From an uncultured Clostridia bacterium (GTDB taxonomy: Bacteria; Bacillota; Clostridia; Christensenellales; Borkfalkiaceae), in contig CAUHGY010000095.1 in NCBI GenBank assembly GCA_959605945.1, positions 1 to 5,093 of the forward strand: 5,093 nt of DNA, written 5' to 3'. Both the position numbers and the translations under genes were made by a program. Shown here piece after piece: positions 1-5,093 of this stretch. The notes beneath the pieces were generated by a model, which was not told where the DNA came from, made no database searches, and saw nothing but the letters and a program-made list of their open reading frames with translations. The stretch's first letter is position 1; each line of letters begins with the position of its first letter.

Positions 1-1354
1 ATGTCACGGGGATTTCCATGATAGCCGACATGCGCATGGCATTTTTCATATAGTCGGAGAATACCGCGAAAGTCGCGCAGTAGGGGATCAGCCCTCCGTG
101 CAGATACATGCCGTTAGCAATGGCTGCCATGGCGTGTTCGCGGATTCCGAAGTGCATGTTGGAGCCCGTTTTGTCTTCGGGGGAGAAGTCTCCGCGCGAT
201 TTCATGTTGGATTTGTTTGCCGGCGCAAGGTCTGCGCTGCCGCCGATAAGATTGGGCACGTATTTTGCAAGTTTGTTGAGAACGGTGCTCGAATAACCTC
301 TCGACGCGTCGTCCTTTTCAAACTGCCATAACTCGTCGATGGAAGCGAGATCCGTGAATTTGTTTTTCTTCCATTCGGTGTATTCTTTGGCGAGTTCGGG
401 ATATTTTTCGGAGTAAGCCTTGAACATCTCTTTCCATGCCTTCTGCGCTCTTCTTCCCTTGGCGCCGAATTTTTTGCAGTGCTTGAACACTTCTTCGGGA
501 ACTTCGAAGGGTGCGTAATCCCAGCCGAGAGTTTTCTTTAACGCAGCAACGCCTTCTTCGCCGAGAGGCGCTCCGTGGCAGCTTGCCTTGCCTGCGAGCG
601 GTGAAGCGAAGCCGATGGTAGATTTAATGATTATAAGAGAAGGCTTTTCGGTTTCCGCCTTTGCTTTTCTGATGGCGCGGTTCAGTGCGGCAAGATCGTT
701 GGCATCCTTGACTTTTATGACCTGCCAGCCCAGCGCTTCGTGGCGTTTGCCGACGTCTTCGGTAAAGGTGATGTCCGTGCTGCCTTCTATGGTAATATCG
801 TTATCGTCATATAAAACGATCAGTTTTCCGAGTTTTAAAGCCCCCGCAAGCGAAGCGGCTTCGTTTTCTATGCCTTCCTGCATGCAGCCGTCTCCGCAGA
901 GAGCGTAAGTATAATGGTCGACCACGGGGAAGCCTTCTTTATTGAACTTTGCGGCAAGATAACTTTCCGCTATCGCCATGCCGACGGCGTTGGCAACACC
1001 CTGTCCGAGCGGACCGGTGCTGGTTTCCACTCCGGGGCAGACTTTATATTCGGGATGACCCGCTGTGCGGGCGCCCAGCTGACGGAAGTTCATTATATCG
1101 TCTTTGGTGAGACCGAAACCGAACAGATAATAAAGCGAATAGTCGAGCATGGAAGCATGTCCTGCCGACAGAACGAATCTGTCCCTGTTGTCAAACGCGG
1201 TATCTTTGGGGTTAAACGTCATATTGGTAAAAGCCGCATATCCGATTGGCGCAGCGCCGAGCGGCATTCCGGGGTGACCCGAATTGGCTTTCTGAATAGC
1301 TTCCGCGGAAAGCACCCTGATGGCGTTTATCGTAAGCTGTTTTACGTCGTTCAT
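1..1354 (-). CDS. tkt: Transketolase, N-terminal two thirds (3' end outside window)
   Basis: Thiamine-diphosphate enzyme of the non-oxidative pentose phosphate pathway; it moves two-carbon ketol units between sugar phosphates in the cytoplasm. The minus strand reads open for 451 codons from ATG at 1354-1352. Family landmarks sit at nearly the same numbers as in E. coli TktA: SGHPG with His27, His66 in SAGHASM, His100 in AGHPE, TGPLGQG at 113-119, the ThDP/Mg motif GDGC at 154-157 ending with Asn185 in YDDND, His260 in CHGAPLG, GGSADLAP, and the catalytic Glu406 in GIREHAM (E. coli Glu411). The window cuts it just before the expected HDSIG..EDGPTHQ segment, so about 210 residues of a usual 660 are missing. 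The start is fixed by AAGGAGG five bases upstream and by alignment with family N-termini. The gene is divergent from the membrane-protein/mnmE operon and has its own promoter. No frameshift or missing catalytic residue is seen in the visible part. Confidence 0.97.
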   Translation of the reverse strand, partial: MNDVKQLTINAIRVLSAEAIQKANSGHPGMPLGAAPIGYAAFTNMTFNPKDTAFDNRDRFVLSAGHASMLDYSLYYLFGFGLTKDDIMNFRQLGARTAGHPEYKVCPGVETSTGPLGQGVANAVGMAIAESYLAAKFNKEGFPVVDHYTYALCGDGCMQEGIENEAASLAGALKLGKLIVLYDDNDITIEGSTDITFTEDVGKRHEALGWQVIKVKDANDLAALNRAIRKAKAETEKPSLIIIKSTIGFASPLAGKASCHGAPLGEEGVAALKKTLGWDYAPFEVPEEVFKHCKKFGAKGRRAQKAWKEMFKAYSEKYPELAKEYTEWKKNKFTDLASIDELWQFEKDDASRGYSSTVLNKLAKYVPNLIGGSADLAPANKSNMKSRGDFSPEDKTGSNMHFGIREHAMAAIANGMYLHGGLIPYCATFAVFSDYMKNAMRMSAIMEIPVT

Positions 1355-1359
1355 AAAAA

Positions 1360-1366
1360 CCTCCTT
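1360..1366 (-). promoter_or_regulatory. Ribosome binding site of tkt
   Basis: On the minus strand this reads AAGGAGG, a full anti-16S match, five bases before the ATG at 1354. It supports the chosen start and suggests strong translation, as expected for a central carbon enzyme. Confidence 0.9.
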
Positions 1367-1383
1367 GAAGAACGTATGCTTTT

Positions 1384-1416
1384 TTGCCGAAGTAAGTTAT
1401 GTTTTTTGTACGGCAA
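1384..1416 (-). repeat. Short inverted repeat in the tkt leader
   Basis: TTGCCG at 1384-1389 and CGGCAA at 1411-1416 are perfect 6-bp inverted arms separated by 21 bases, inside the predicted roughly 70-nt tkt 5' leader. As RNA it could form a weak hairpin whose 3' arm is followed by a run of A. It does not look like a terminator because no U tract follows it on the tkt strand. It may be chance or a protein-binding half-site pair; no known riboswitch is recognised. Confidence 0.25.
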
Positions 1417-1432
1417 GCTGATTAACACATCA

Positions 1433-1461
1433 ATTATATAGCATAAGGGCTTGTTTTTCAA
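1433..1461 (-). promoter_or_regulatory. Predicted sigma-A-type promoter of tkt
   Basis: Reading the minus strand, a -35 box TTGAAA (1461-1456, 5 of 6 to consensus) is followed by an exact 17-nt spacer and a perfect -10 box TATAAT (1438-1433). Transcription would begin near 1426, giving a leader of about 70 nt before the tkt ATG. The spacing and box quality make this the best promoter in the window. The start point is inferred and not measured. Confidence 0.75.
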
Positions 1462-1490
1462 GTCTTTTTCCGCAAATACTTTTAAAAAAC

Positions 1491-1519
1491 TTGTATATTT
1501 CGGTAATGCGTGGTATAAT
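1491..1519 (+). promoter_or_regulatory. Predicted extended -10 promoter of the membrane protein-mnmE-lysR-uppP operon
   Basis: A perfect -10 box TATAAT at 1514-1519 is directly preceded by TGG (the TGn extended -10 element) and lies 17 bases after a poor -35 box TTGTAT (1491-1496, only the TTG conserved). Extended -10 promoters tolerate weak -35 boxes, so this is a credible start for the plus-strand operon. Transcription would begin near 1526, with a leader of about 140 nt. A second TATAAT at 1530-1535 has no matching -35 and is less likely to be used. Confidence 0.6.
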
Positions 1520-1655
1520 ACGTATGTCTTATAATGGAATAATATACTTCAAAATAACGCGCGGCGGCCGGCGTAAAAGGCTGTTTTCAGACGGTTTTTG
1601 AGTTCGTTCTTGAGGCAGGGTCGATATTTTTTTGAGAGTAAATTCAAGGGACTGA

Positions 1656-1662
1656 TAAGGAG
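1656..1662 (+). promoter_or_regulatory. Ribosome binding site of the membrane protein gene
   Basis: TAAGGAG lies five bases before the ATG at 1668 and decides the start, since no other in-frame ATG nearby has such a site. Confidence 0.85.
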
Positions 1663-1667
1663 TTTTT

Positions 1668-2522
1668 ATGATATATCTTGTAAGCGGCGGTAATTTAGTG
1701 TTAATGCCGAACGGCTGGATCTGGGCAAGCGTTTCCGTAAGCCTGGCCGTGTCGCTGACGTTTTACGTTCTGCGTTCGATCGGCATTTATAAACTTGCAA
1801 AAAACAACGGCTATGCGCATGCTTTTCTCGGGTGGATCCCTTTTGCCTGGATTTATCTTGCGGGCAAAATGTGCGGCAACGTGACGTTTTTCGGCAAAAA
1901 ATTCGGCGGTTTCGTGGTGCTTCTCGTCACCATGTTTTCGGTGACGCAGGCACTTAATTTAGTCTATTATTTTCTCACCTATTACCCCATAGCGGGATAT
2001 TTTTTGCAGGGCGGAACGATTTATTACGTCTCTTCGTCATCCGACGTTCAGGGCTGGGTAGAGTATCCTTTGCTGTATAATATATATACGGAGACCGATA
2101 TAACGGTTAATTATCTTTTTTCGCAGTCTTTCGTAAAATTTTTCAATGCTCTCGGCATCATTTCGAATATACTCGATCTGTTGATGATAGTCTTGTCCGT
2201 GACTTTTTATTTCGCGCTGTTCGGAAAGTTCTGGCCGGCGCATTCGATTATTGCATCTATTCTGAGCGTCTTCGGGCTTTTCGGGGTGTTCGCGTTCGTG
2301 ATAAGAAACAAAAAGCCCATGACGAGGGAAGAATTTCTGCGCATGCGGTACGGATATTATCAAAATCCTTACGGCGGCGCGCCTAATAACGGAGCCGGCG
2401 CTCCCAAACCGCCCGAAACCCCCTTTCCCGAATTTGCCGACCGCGGCGAAATAGACCCCGGCGATCCTTTCGGAGAGTTTTCCGACAAATCAAACGGCGG
2501 AGACGGTAAAGGGGAAAATTAA
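1668..2522 (+). CDS. Multi-pass membrane protein of unknown function with acidic Pro/Gly-rich tail
   Basis: The 284-residue product is not assigned to a named family. By hydrophobicity there are about five membrane segments: residues 17-38, 50-66 (a shorter one containing GWIPFAWIYLAG), 80-104, 161-186 and 193-212. Between the third and fourth is a Tyr/Ser-rich polar loop, 105-157. A basic RNKK at 213-216 after the last segment suggests the tail is cytoplasmic. The tail from about 230 is Gly/Pro/Asn-rich, then acidic, with two PFxEF motifs at 252-256 and 267-271. The stretch 37-66 (IGIYKLAKNNGY...GWIP) resembles a recurring pattern in uncharacterised Firmicutes membrane proteins, from memory only. 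The start is supported by TAAGGAG five bases before the ATG. No cleavable signal peptide or catalytic motif is evident. It is the first gene after the predicted promoter, and its TAA directly abuts the mnmE ATG, so co-expression is likely. A shared function with MnmE is not shown. Confidence 0.85.
   Translation: MIYLVSGGNLVLMPNGWIWASVSVSLAVSLTFYVLRSIGIYKLAKNNGYAHAFLGWIPFAWIYLAGKMCGNVTFFGKKFGGFVVLLVTMFSVTQALNLVYYFLTYYPIAGYFLQGGTIYYVSSSSDVQGWVEYPLLYNIYTETDITVNYLFSQSFVKFFNALGIISNILDLLMIVLSVTFYFALFGKFWPAHSIIASILSVFGLFGVFAFVIRNKKPMTREEFLRMRYGYYQNPYGGAPNNGAGAPKPPETPFPEFADRGEIDPGDPFGEFSDKSNGGDGKGEN
2508..2514 (+). promoter_or_regulatory. Ribosome binding site of mnmE inside the upstream gene
   Basis: The purine run AAAGGGG ends eight bases before the mnmE ATG and lies within the last codons of the membrane protein gene. 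A ribosome terminating at TAA 2520-2522 would stop exactly at the mnmE start, so translational coupling is plausible. Confidence 0.6.
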
Positions 2523-3860
2523 ATGGCAAGCGAAAACATCGCGGCGATATCGACGGGTGCGGTCGCAAGCGGCGTGGCGATAGTCAGGGTAAGCGGCGAC
2601 GGCGCGTTGGACGTAGCGAAAAAAATGTTCCGTCCGTTCGGCAAGACGCGCGTCGGCGACTTCGAGCCGAACAAAATGTATACGGGCGAAATAATCTGCG
2701 ACGGGTTTAAAGACACCGGGCTGTGCGTATTTTTTAAAGCGCCGAAGAGCTTTACCGGCGAGAACGTGGTGGAATTCCACTGTCACGGCGGTGTGGCGAT
2801 TGCGGGCGGCGTGCTGAAAAAAGCGCTTGCATGCGGCGCCCGTCCTGCCGCCAACGGCGAATTTACCCGCCGTGCGTTCATGAACGGCAAACTGTCTCTT
2901 TCGTCTGCGGAAGGGCTTATCAACATGATAAACAGCGAGGCTGAAAGCGGCGTCCGTGCGGGATATTATCTTTACCGCGAAAAACTGACGGATGAGATAA
3001 CTTCGGTTCAGCAGGATCTTGCGGACGCGCTTGCCGAAATAGACGCGGACATGGACTTCCCCGAAGAAGATCTGGAAATATCTTCACACGACAGGGCGAA
3101 GGAACTGCTCGTAAAGAGCGCGGATAGAATAAAAAAGCTGATGTCCACTTTCAGAACGGGGCGTGTGCTTAAAAACGGCGTCAGAGTGGGTATCGTCGGT
3201 AAACCGAACACGGGCAAAAGCTCTCTGTTAAACGCTCTTTTAAACTATGATAAGGCCATAGTGTCTGACATTGCGGGGACCACGCGCGACGTGGTCGAGG
3301 GCAGTGCGGACATATGCGGCGTGCGCTTTTATTTTTCGGATACTGCCGGCATCCGCAGCAGCGGCGACAAAATTGAAGAAAAAGGCGTCGAACTGTCAAA
3401 AAAAGTTTTGAACGAGTGCGATCTGGTGCTTTTTGTCATCGACGCGTCGGACGCGGGGAAAGAAGACGACGAAATATACGAGTTGGTAAAGGACAAGAAC
3501 ACCCTTGTGGTGCTTAACAAAATCGATAAAAGCGATTTTAAATACGAACGGGCAGACATAGAGATTTCGGCGCTCGGGAAAACCAATATCGACGCGCTGC
3601 GCCGCGAGATATATAATAAAACTGTGGGTAGCAACATAGATATAAATGGAGATTTTCTTACCGAAGAACGGCATTATGACGCGCTTTCGCGCGCTTTGAA
3701 GAGCATAGAGAGCGCCGTTGCCGACGCGGAAAGCGTCACGCTCGATCTGCTGGAAATAGATATAAGAACGGCGTGGGACGCTCTCGGCGAAATTTCGGGC
3801 AAAACGGCTTCCGAAGAAATTATTAACAATATATTTTCCAAATTCTGCGTCGGAAAATAG
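2523..3860 (+). CDS. mnmE: tRNA uridine-5-carboxymethylaminomethyl modification GTPase MnmE (TrmE)
   Basis: With MnmG, MnmE installs the (carboxymethyl)aminomethyl group at C5 of the wobble uridine U34 in certain tRNAs, using a folate one-carbon donor and GTP hydrolysis. The 445 residues match the usual 450-460. The N-terminal folate-binding domain (1-120) begins with IAAISTG and has HCHGG at 86-90 and GEFTRRAFMNGK at 112-123. A helical domain follows and encloses the inserted G domain: P-loop GKPNTGKS 226-233, GTTRD 252-256, DTAG 273-276, NKID 332-335 and SAL 349-351. Glu285 aligns with the catalytic Glu282 of the E. coli protein. The C-terminus is FCVGK (441-445), the conserved FC(I/V/L)GK motif carrying the Cys. 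The start directly follows the upstream TAA and agrees with family N-termini. Its usual partner mnmG is not in this window; in many genomes the two genes are neighbours. No damage is seen. Confidence 0.98.
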   Translation: MASENIAAISTGAVASGVAIVRVSGDGALDVAKKMFRPFGKTRVGDFEPNKMYTGEIICDGFKDTGLCVFFKAPKSFTGENVVEFHCHGGVAIAGGVLKKALACGARPAANGEFTRRAFMNGKLSLSSAEGLINMINSEAESGVRAGYYLYREKLTDEITSVQQDLADALAEIDADMDFPEEDLEISSHDRAKELLVKSADRIKKLMSTFRTGRVLKNGVRVGIVGKPNTGKSSLLNALLNYDKAIVSDIAGTTRDVVEGSADICGVRFYFSDTAGIRSSGDKIEEKGVELSKKVLNECDLVLFVIDASDAGKEDDEIYELVKDKNTLVVLNKIDKSDFKYERADIEISALGKTNIDALRREIYNKTVGSNIDINGDFLTEERHYDALSRALKSIESAVADAESVTLDLLEIDIRTAWDALGEISGKTASEEIINNIFSKFCVGK

Positions 3861-3869
3861 ACGGATAAA

Positions 3870-3876
3870 AAGGTGG
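3870..3876 (+). promoter_or_regulatory. Ribosome binding site of the lysR-family gene
   Basis: AAGGTGG sits four bases before the ATG at 3881, in the 20-base gap after mnmE. The gap is too short for a separate promoter plus terminator, which supports co-transcription with mnmE. Confidence 0.7.
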
Positions 3877-3880
3877 AAAA

Positions 3881-4780
3881 ATGGTCAATCTCGAACTTTA
3901 CAGGGTCTTTTATACGGTCGCGAGATGCGGCAGCCTTACAAAAGCGGCAGAGGAACTGTTCATAAGCCAGCCCGCCGTTTCGCAGGCGATAAAGCAGCTG
4001 GAAACCCAGCTCGGAGGGCAGCTTTTCAACCGCACGCACAAAGGCATGGAGCTTTCCGAAACGGGCGGCAAACAGATTTTCAAAACCGTCGAGCAGGCGC
4101 TGAAACTGTTCGACGAAGCCGAAAACAAATACGCCGAACTCAAAGACACCGCCACCGGAATTCTGCGCATCTGCGCTTCGGATACGGTAAGCACACACTT
4201 TCTTCTGCCGTACATAAAGAAATATCACGAAAAATATCCGGATGTCAATCTGATGCTGCAAAACTGCACTTCTAACGAAACGATAGAGCTTCTGAAAAAC
4301 AAAAAAGGGGATATAGGGTTTGTAAATCTTCCCATTGACGACAGCGAGATAAATCTGTCGAACACGGTAATGCAGCTTCACGATACGTTTGTTGCCAGCG
4401 ATAAATTCAAAGATCTTGCCGCGGAGACCGTCGACCTCAAAAGATTGCAGGATTATCCCCTTCTGATGCTCGAACTTTCCACCGCCACCAGGCAGGCGAT
4501 AGTTTCGTTCGCGCATTCGCAGGGCGTGCATCTTCATCCCGAAATAGAACTGGCAAGCCTTGAGCTTATGACCGAACTTGCCAAAAACGGCATAGGAATA
4601 GCGTGCATACCGAGAGAATTCGTCGCTCACGAATTATATGAAGAAAAAAGTCTTGTGGAGATCAAAACAAGCCCGTCGCTGCCCACTCGCGCGATAGGAC
4701 TGGCTCTTCCCAAGAACGAGACGCTTACTTTTGCGGTAAAAGAATTTTTAAGAATGTTGAACGATAAAATCGGAGAATAG
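3881..4780 (+). CDS. LysR-family transcriptional regulator
   Basis: A 299-residue DNA-binding regulator of normal family length. The N-terminal winged helix-turn-helix covers residues 1-60, with the recognition region SLTKAAEELFISQPAVSQ at 18-35 followed by IKQLE and the wing LFNRTHKGMELSETG (48-62). A linker helix (about 63-88) would mediate dimerisation. From about 93 on is the periplasmic-binding-protein-like effector domain, opening with TGILRICASDTVSTHFLLP and containing the late NGIGIACIP motif. The effector ligand cannot be read from the sequence; similarity to CysL/CynR-type members is only general. LysR genes are often divergent from their target, but this one lies co-directionally between mnmE (20-base gap) and uppP (6-base gap), so its target is unclear. 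Self-regulation through the operon promoter or control of a distant locus are both possible. A long antisense reading frame over this gene is a codon-bias shadow. Confidence 0.95.
   Translation: MVNLELYRVFYTVARCGSLTKAAEELFISQPAVSQAIKQLETQLGGQLFNRTHKGMELSETGGKQIFKTVEQALKLFDEAENKYAELKDTATGILRICASDTVSTHFLLPYIKKYHEKYPDVNLMLQNCTSNETIELLKNKKGDIGFVNLPIDDSEINLSNTVMQLHDTFVASDKFKDLAAETVDLKRLQDYPLLMLELSTATRQAIVSFAHSQGVHLHPEIELASLELMTELAKNGIGIACIPREFVAHELYEEKSLVEIKTSPSLPTRAIGLALPKNETLTFAVKEFLRMLNDKIGE
4771..4777 (+). promoter_or_regulatory. Ribosome binding site of uppP overlapping the end of lysR
   Basis: CGGAGAA lies in the last codons of the LysR gene, with GGAGA ending ten bases before the uppP ATG at 4787. 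The site is weaker and more distant than the others in the window, which fits translation helped by ribosomes finishing the upstream gene at TAG 4778-4780. Confidence 0.5.
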
Positions 4781-4786
4781 TCGATA

Positions 4787-5093
4787 ATGGAAATATGGCA
4801 GGCAATAATACTCGGCGCGGTGCAGGGATTTGCGGAATTTCTGCCCGTCTCTTCGAGCGGGCATCTCATTTTGCTGCAACATTGGTTCGGAATAAGCGAA
4901 AACGTCGTTTTTTACAGCGTAATGCTGCATGTCGGCACGCTTATACCCGTGATAGTCGTGTTGTGGCGGGAAATTATAGGGCTTTTCAAAAGACCTTTCA
5001 ATAAATTCTGGTATCTTGTGCTGGCGACAGTGCCTGCCGGAGCGGTGGGACTTGTTTTTTCAATAGCTTTCGATATGGACGCGCTGTTTTCCG
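4787..5093 (+). CDS. uppP: Undecaprenyl-diphosphatase UppP (BacA family), N-terminal part (3' end outside window)
   Basis: Integral membrane phosphatase that converts undecaprenyl diphosphate to the monophosphate carrier used for peptidoglycan and other envelope polymers; overexpression in the family gives bacitracin resistance. The 102 visible residues of roughly 270 begin MEIWQAIILGAVQG and contain the signature GFAEFLPVSSSGHL (14-27). Gln13 and Glu17 form the family's (E/Q)xxxE pair (Glu17 and Glu21 in E. coli BacA), and His26 matches the conserved His after the Ser-rich loop. Further family-like segments are MLHVGTL (46-52) and ATVPAGAVGLVF (80-91). The second signature PGxSRSxxT would lie beyond the window. 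The ATG is six bases after the lysR stop, and the N-terminal length agrees with short Gram-positive members. It is probably the last visible gene of the operon; whether the LysR protein controls it is unknown. Confidence 0.96.
   Translation, partial: MEIWQAIILGAVQGFAEFLPVSSSGHLILLQHWFGISENVVFYSVMLHVGTLIPVIVVLWREIIGLFKRPFNKFWYLVLATVPAGAVGLVFSIAFDMDALFS

Larger units (their letters stand above)
1355..1667. other. Divergent intergenic region between tkt and the membrane-protein operon
   Basis: This 313-base stretch holds no supported gene. Its tkt-proximal half is AT-rich and carries both divergent promoters, whose -35 boxes lie about 30 bases apart (1461 and 1491), with the transcripts running outward. 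The 1514-1545 stretch contains three ATAAT repeats and the palindrome ATACGTAT at 1518-1525, which overlaps the plus-strand -10 box. A GC-rich clump with overlapping CGGCCG/GCCGGC palindromes lies at 1559-1573. The remaining roughly 140 bases before 1668 form the plus-strand leader, in which I see no terminator, riboswitch or leader-peptide gene that I could defend. Confidence 0.7.

Noticed and set aside
914..1441. A 175-codon plus-strand open frame over the tkt 5' end and leader
   Set aside because: The opposite strand encodes transketolase with conserved active-site residues throughout; the frame also runs through the tkt promoter and shows no family features.
1588..1595. A sequence resembling the Neisseria DNA uptake sequence (TTCAGACGGT against TTCAGACGGC)
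   Set aside because: There is one imperfect copy in the intergenic DNA I examined, and the genes do not look neisserial, so it is most likely chance.
1559..1600. Possible intrinsic terminator formed by the GC-rich clump and the later T runs
   Set aside because: The clump contains only short overlapping palindromes and no stable stem directly before a T tract; a terminator here would also block the predicted operon promoter.
1598..1628. A second plus-strand promoter using TTGAGT and a GATATT-like -10 box
   Set aside because: The spacing is off and the -10 match is poor compared with the TGG-TATAAT promoter at 1511-1519.
3674..4630. A 318-codon open frame on the minus strand, antisense to lysR and the end of mnmE
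   Set aside because: It runs opposite a clear LysR gene, has no ribosome binding site that I can see, and its product is rich in Phe, Arg and Tyr with no recognisable domain. It is a mirror of the codon bias of the sense genes.
4795..5004. A 69-codon frame overlapping uppP in another reading frame
   Set aside because: The uppP frame carries the conserved family signature and starts at 4787, whereas this frame gives an Arg/Ala-rich product without homology signals.

Overview
This looks like ordinary chromosomal DNA from a low-to-moderate GC Gram-positive bacterium, most likely an uncultured Clostridia-type Firmicute. That placement is inferred from strong AAGGAGG-type ribosome binding sites, consensus sigma-A-like promoters, tightly packed co-directional genes and the style of the proteins. 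By eye the GC content is close to half. No 16S rRNA or other lineage marker is present, so it is only a guess.

Layout: positions 1-1354 (minus strand) hold the first 451 codons of a transketolase gene, tkt, whose 3' end lies outside the window. Positions 1355-1667 are a divergent intergenic region. It carries a near-consensus minus-strand promoter for tkt (-35 TTGAAA, 17 nt, -10 TATAAT) and an extended -10 promoter on the plus strand. From 1668 to the right edge, four plus-strand genes follow with almost no gaps: a multi-pass membrane protein of unknown function (1668-2522), mnmE (2523-3860), a LysR-family regulator (3881-4780) and the start of uppP (4787 onward, cut by the window). The spacings are 0, 20 and 6 bases, and no intrinsic terminator is visible between them, so they probably form one operon.

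Functionally the genes are mostly housekeeping: the non-oxidative pentose phosphate pathway (tkt), tRNA wobble-uridine modification (mnmE) and recycling of the undecaprenyl lipid carrier for cell-wall synthesis (uppP). The less explained parts are the membrane protein with an acidic, Pro/Gly-rich tail bearing two PFxEF motifs, and the LysR regulator placed inside the operon directly before uppP. I found no mobile element, CRISPR array, tRNA, rRNA or defence system, and nothing here supports a claim of a new biological system.
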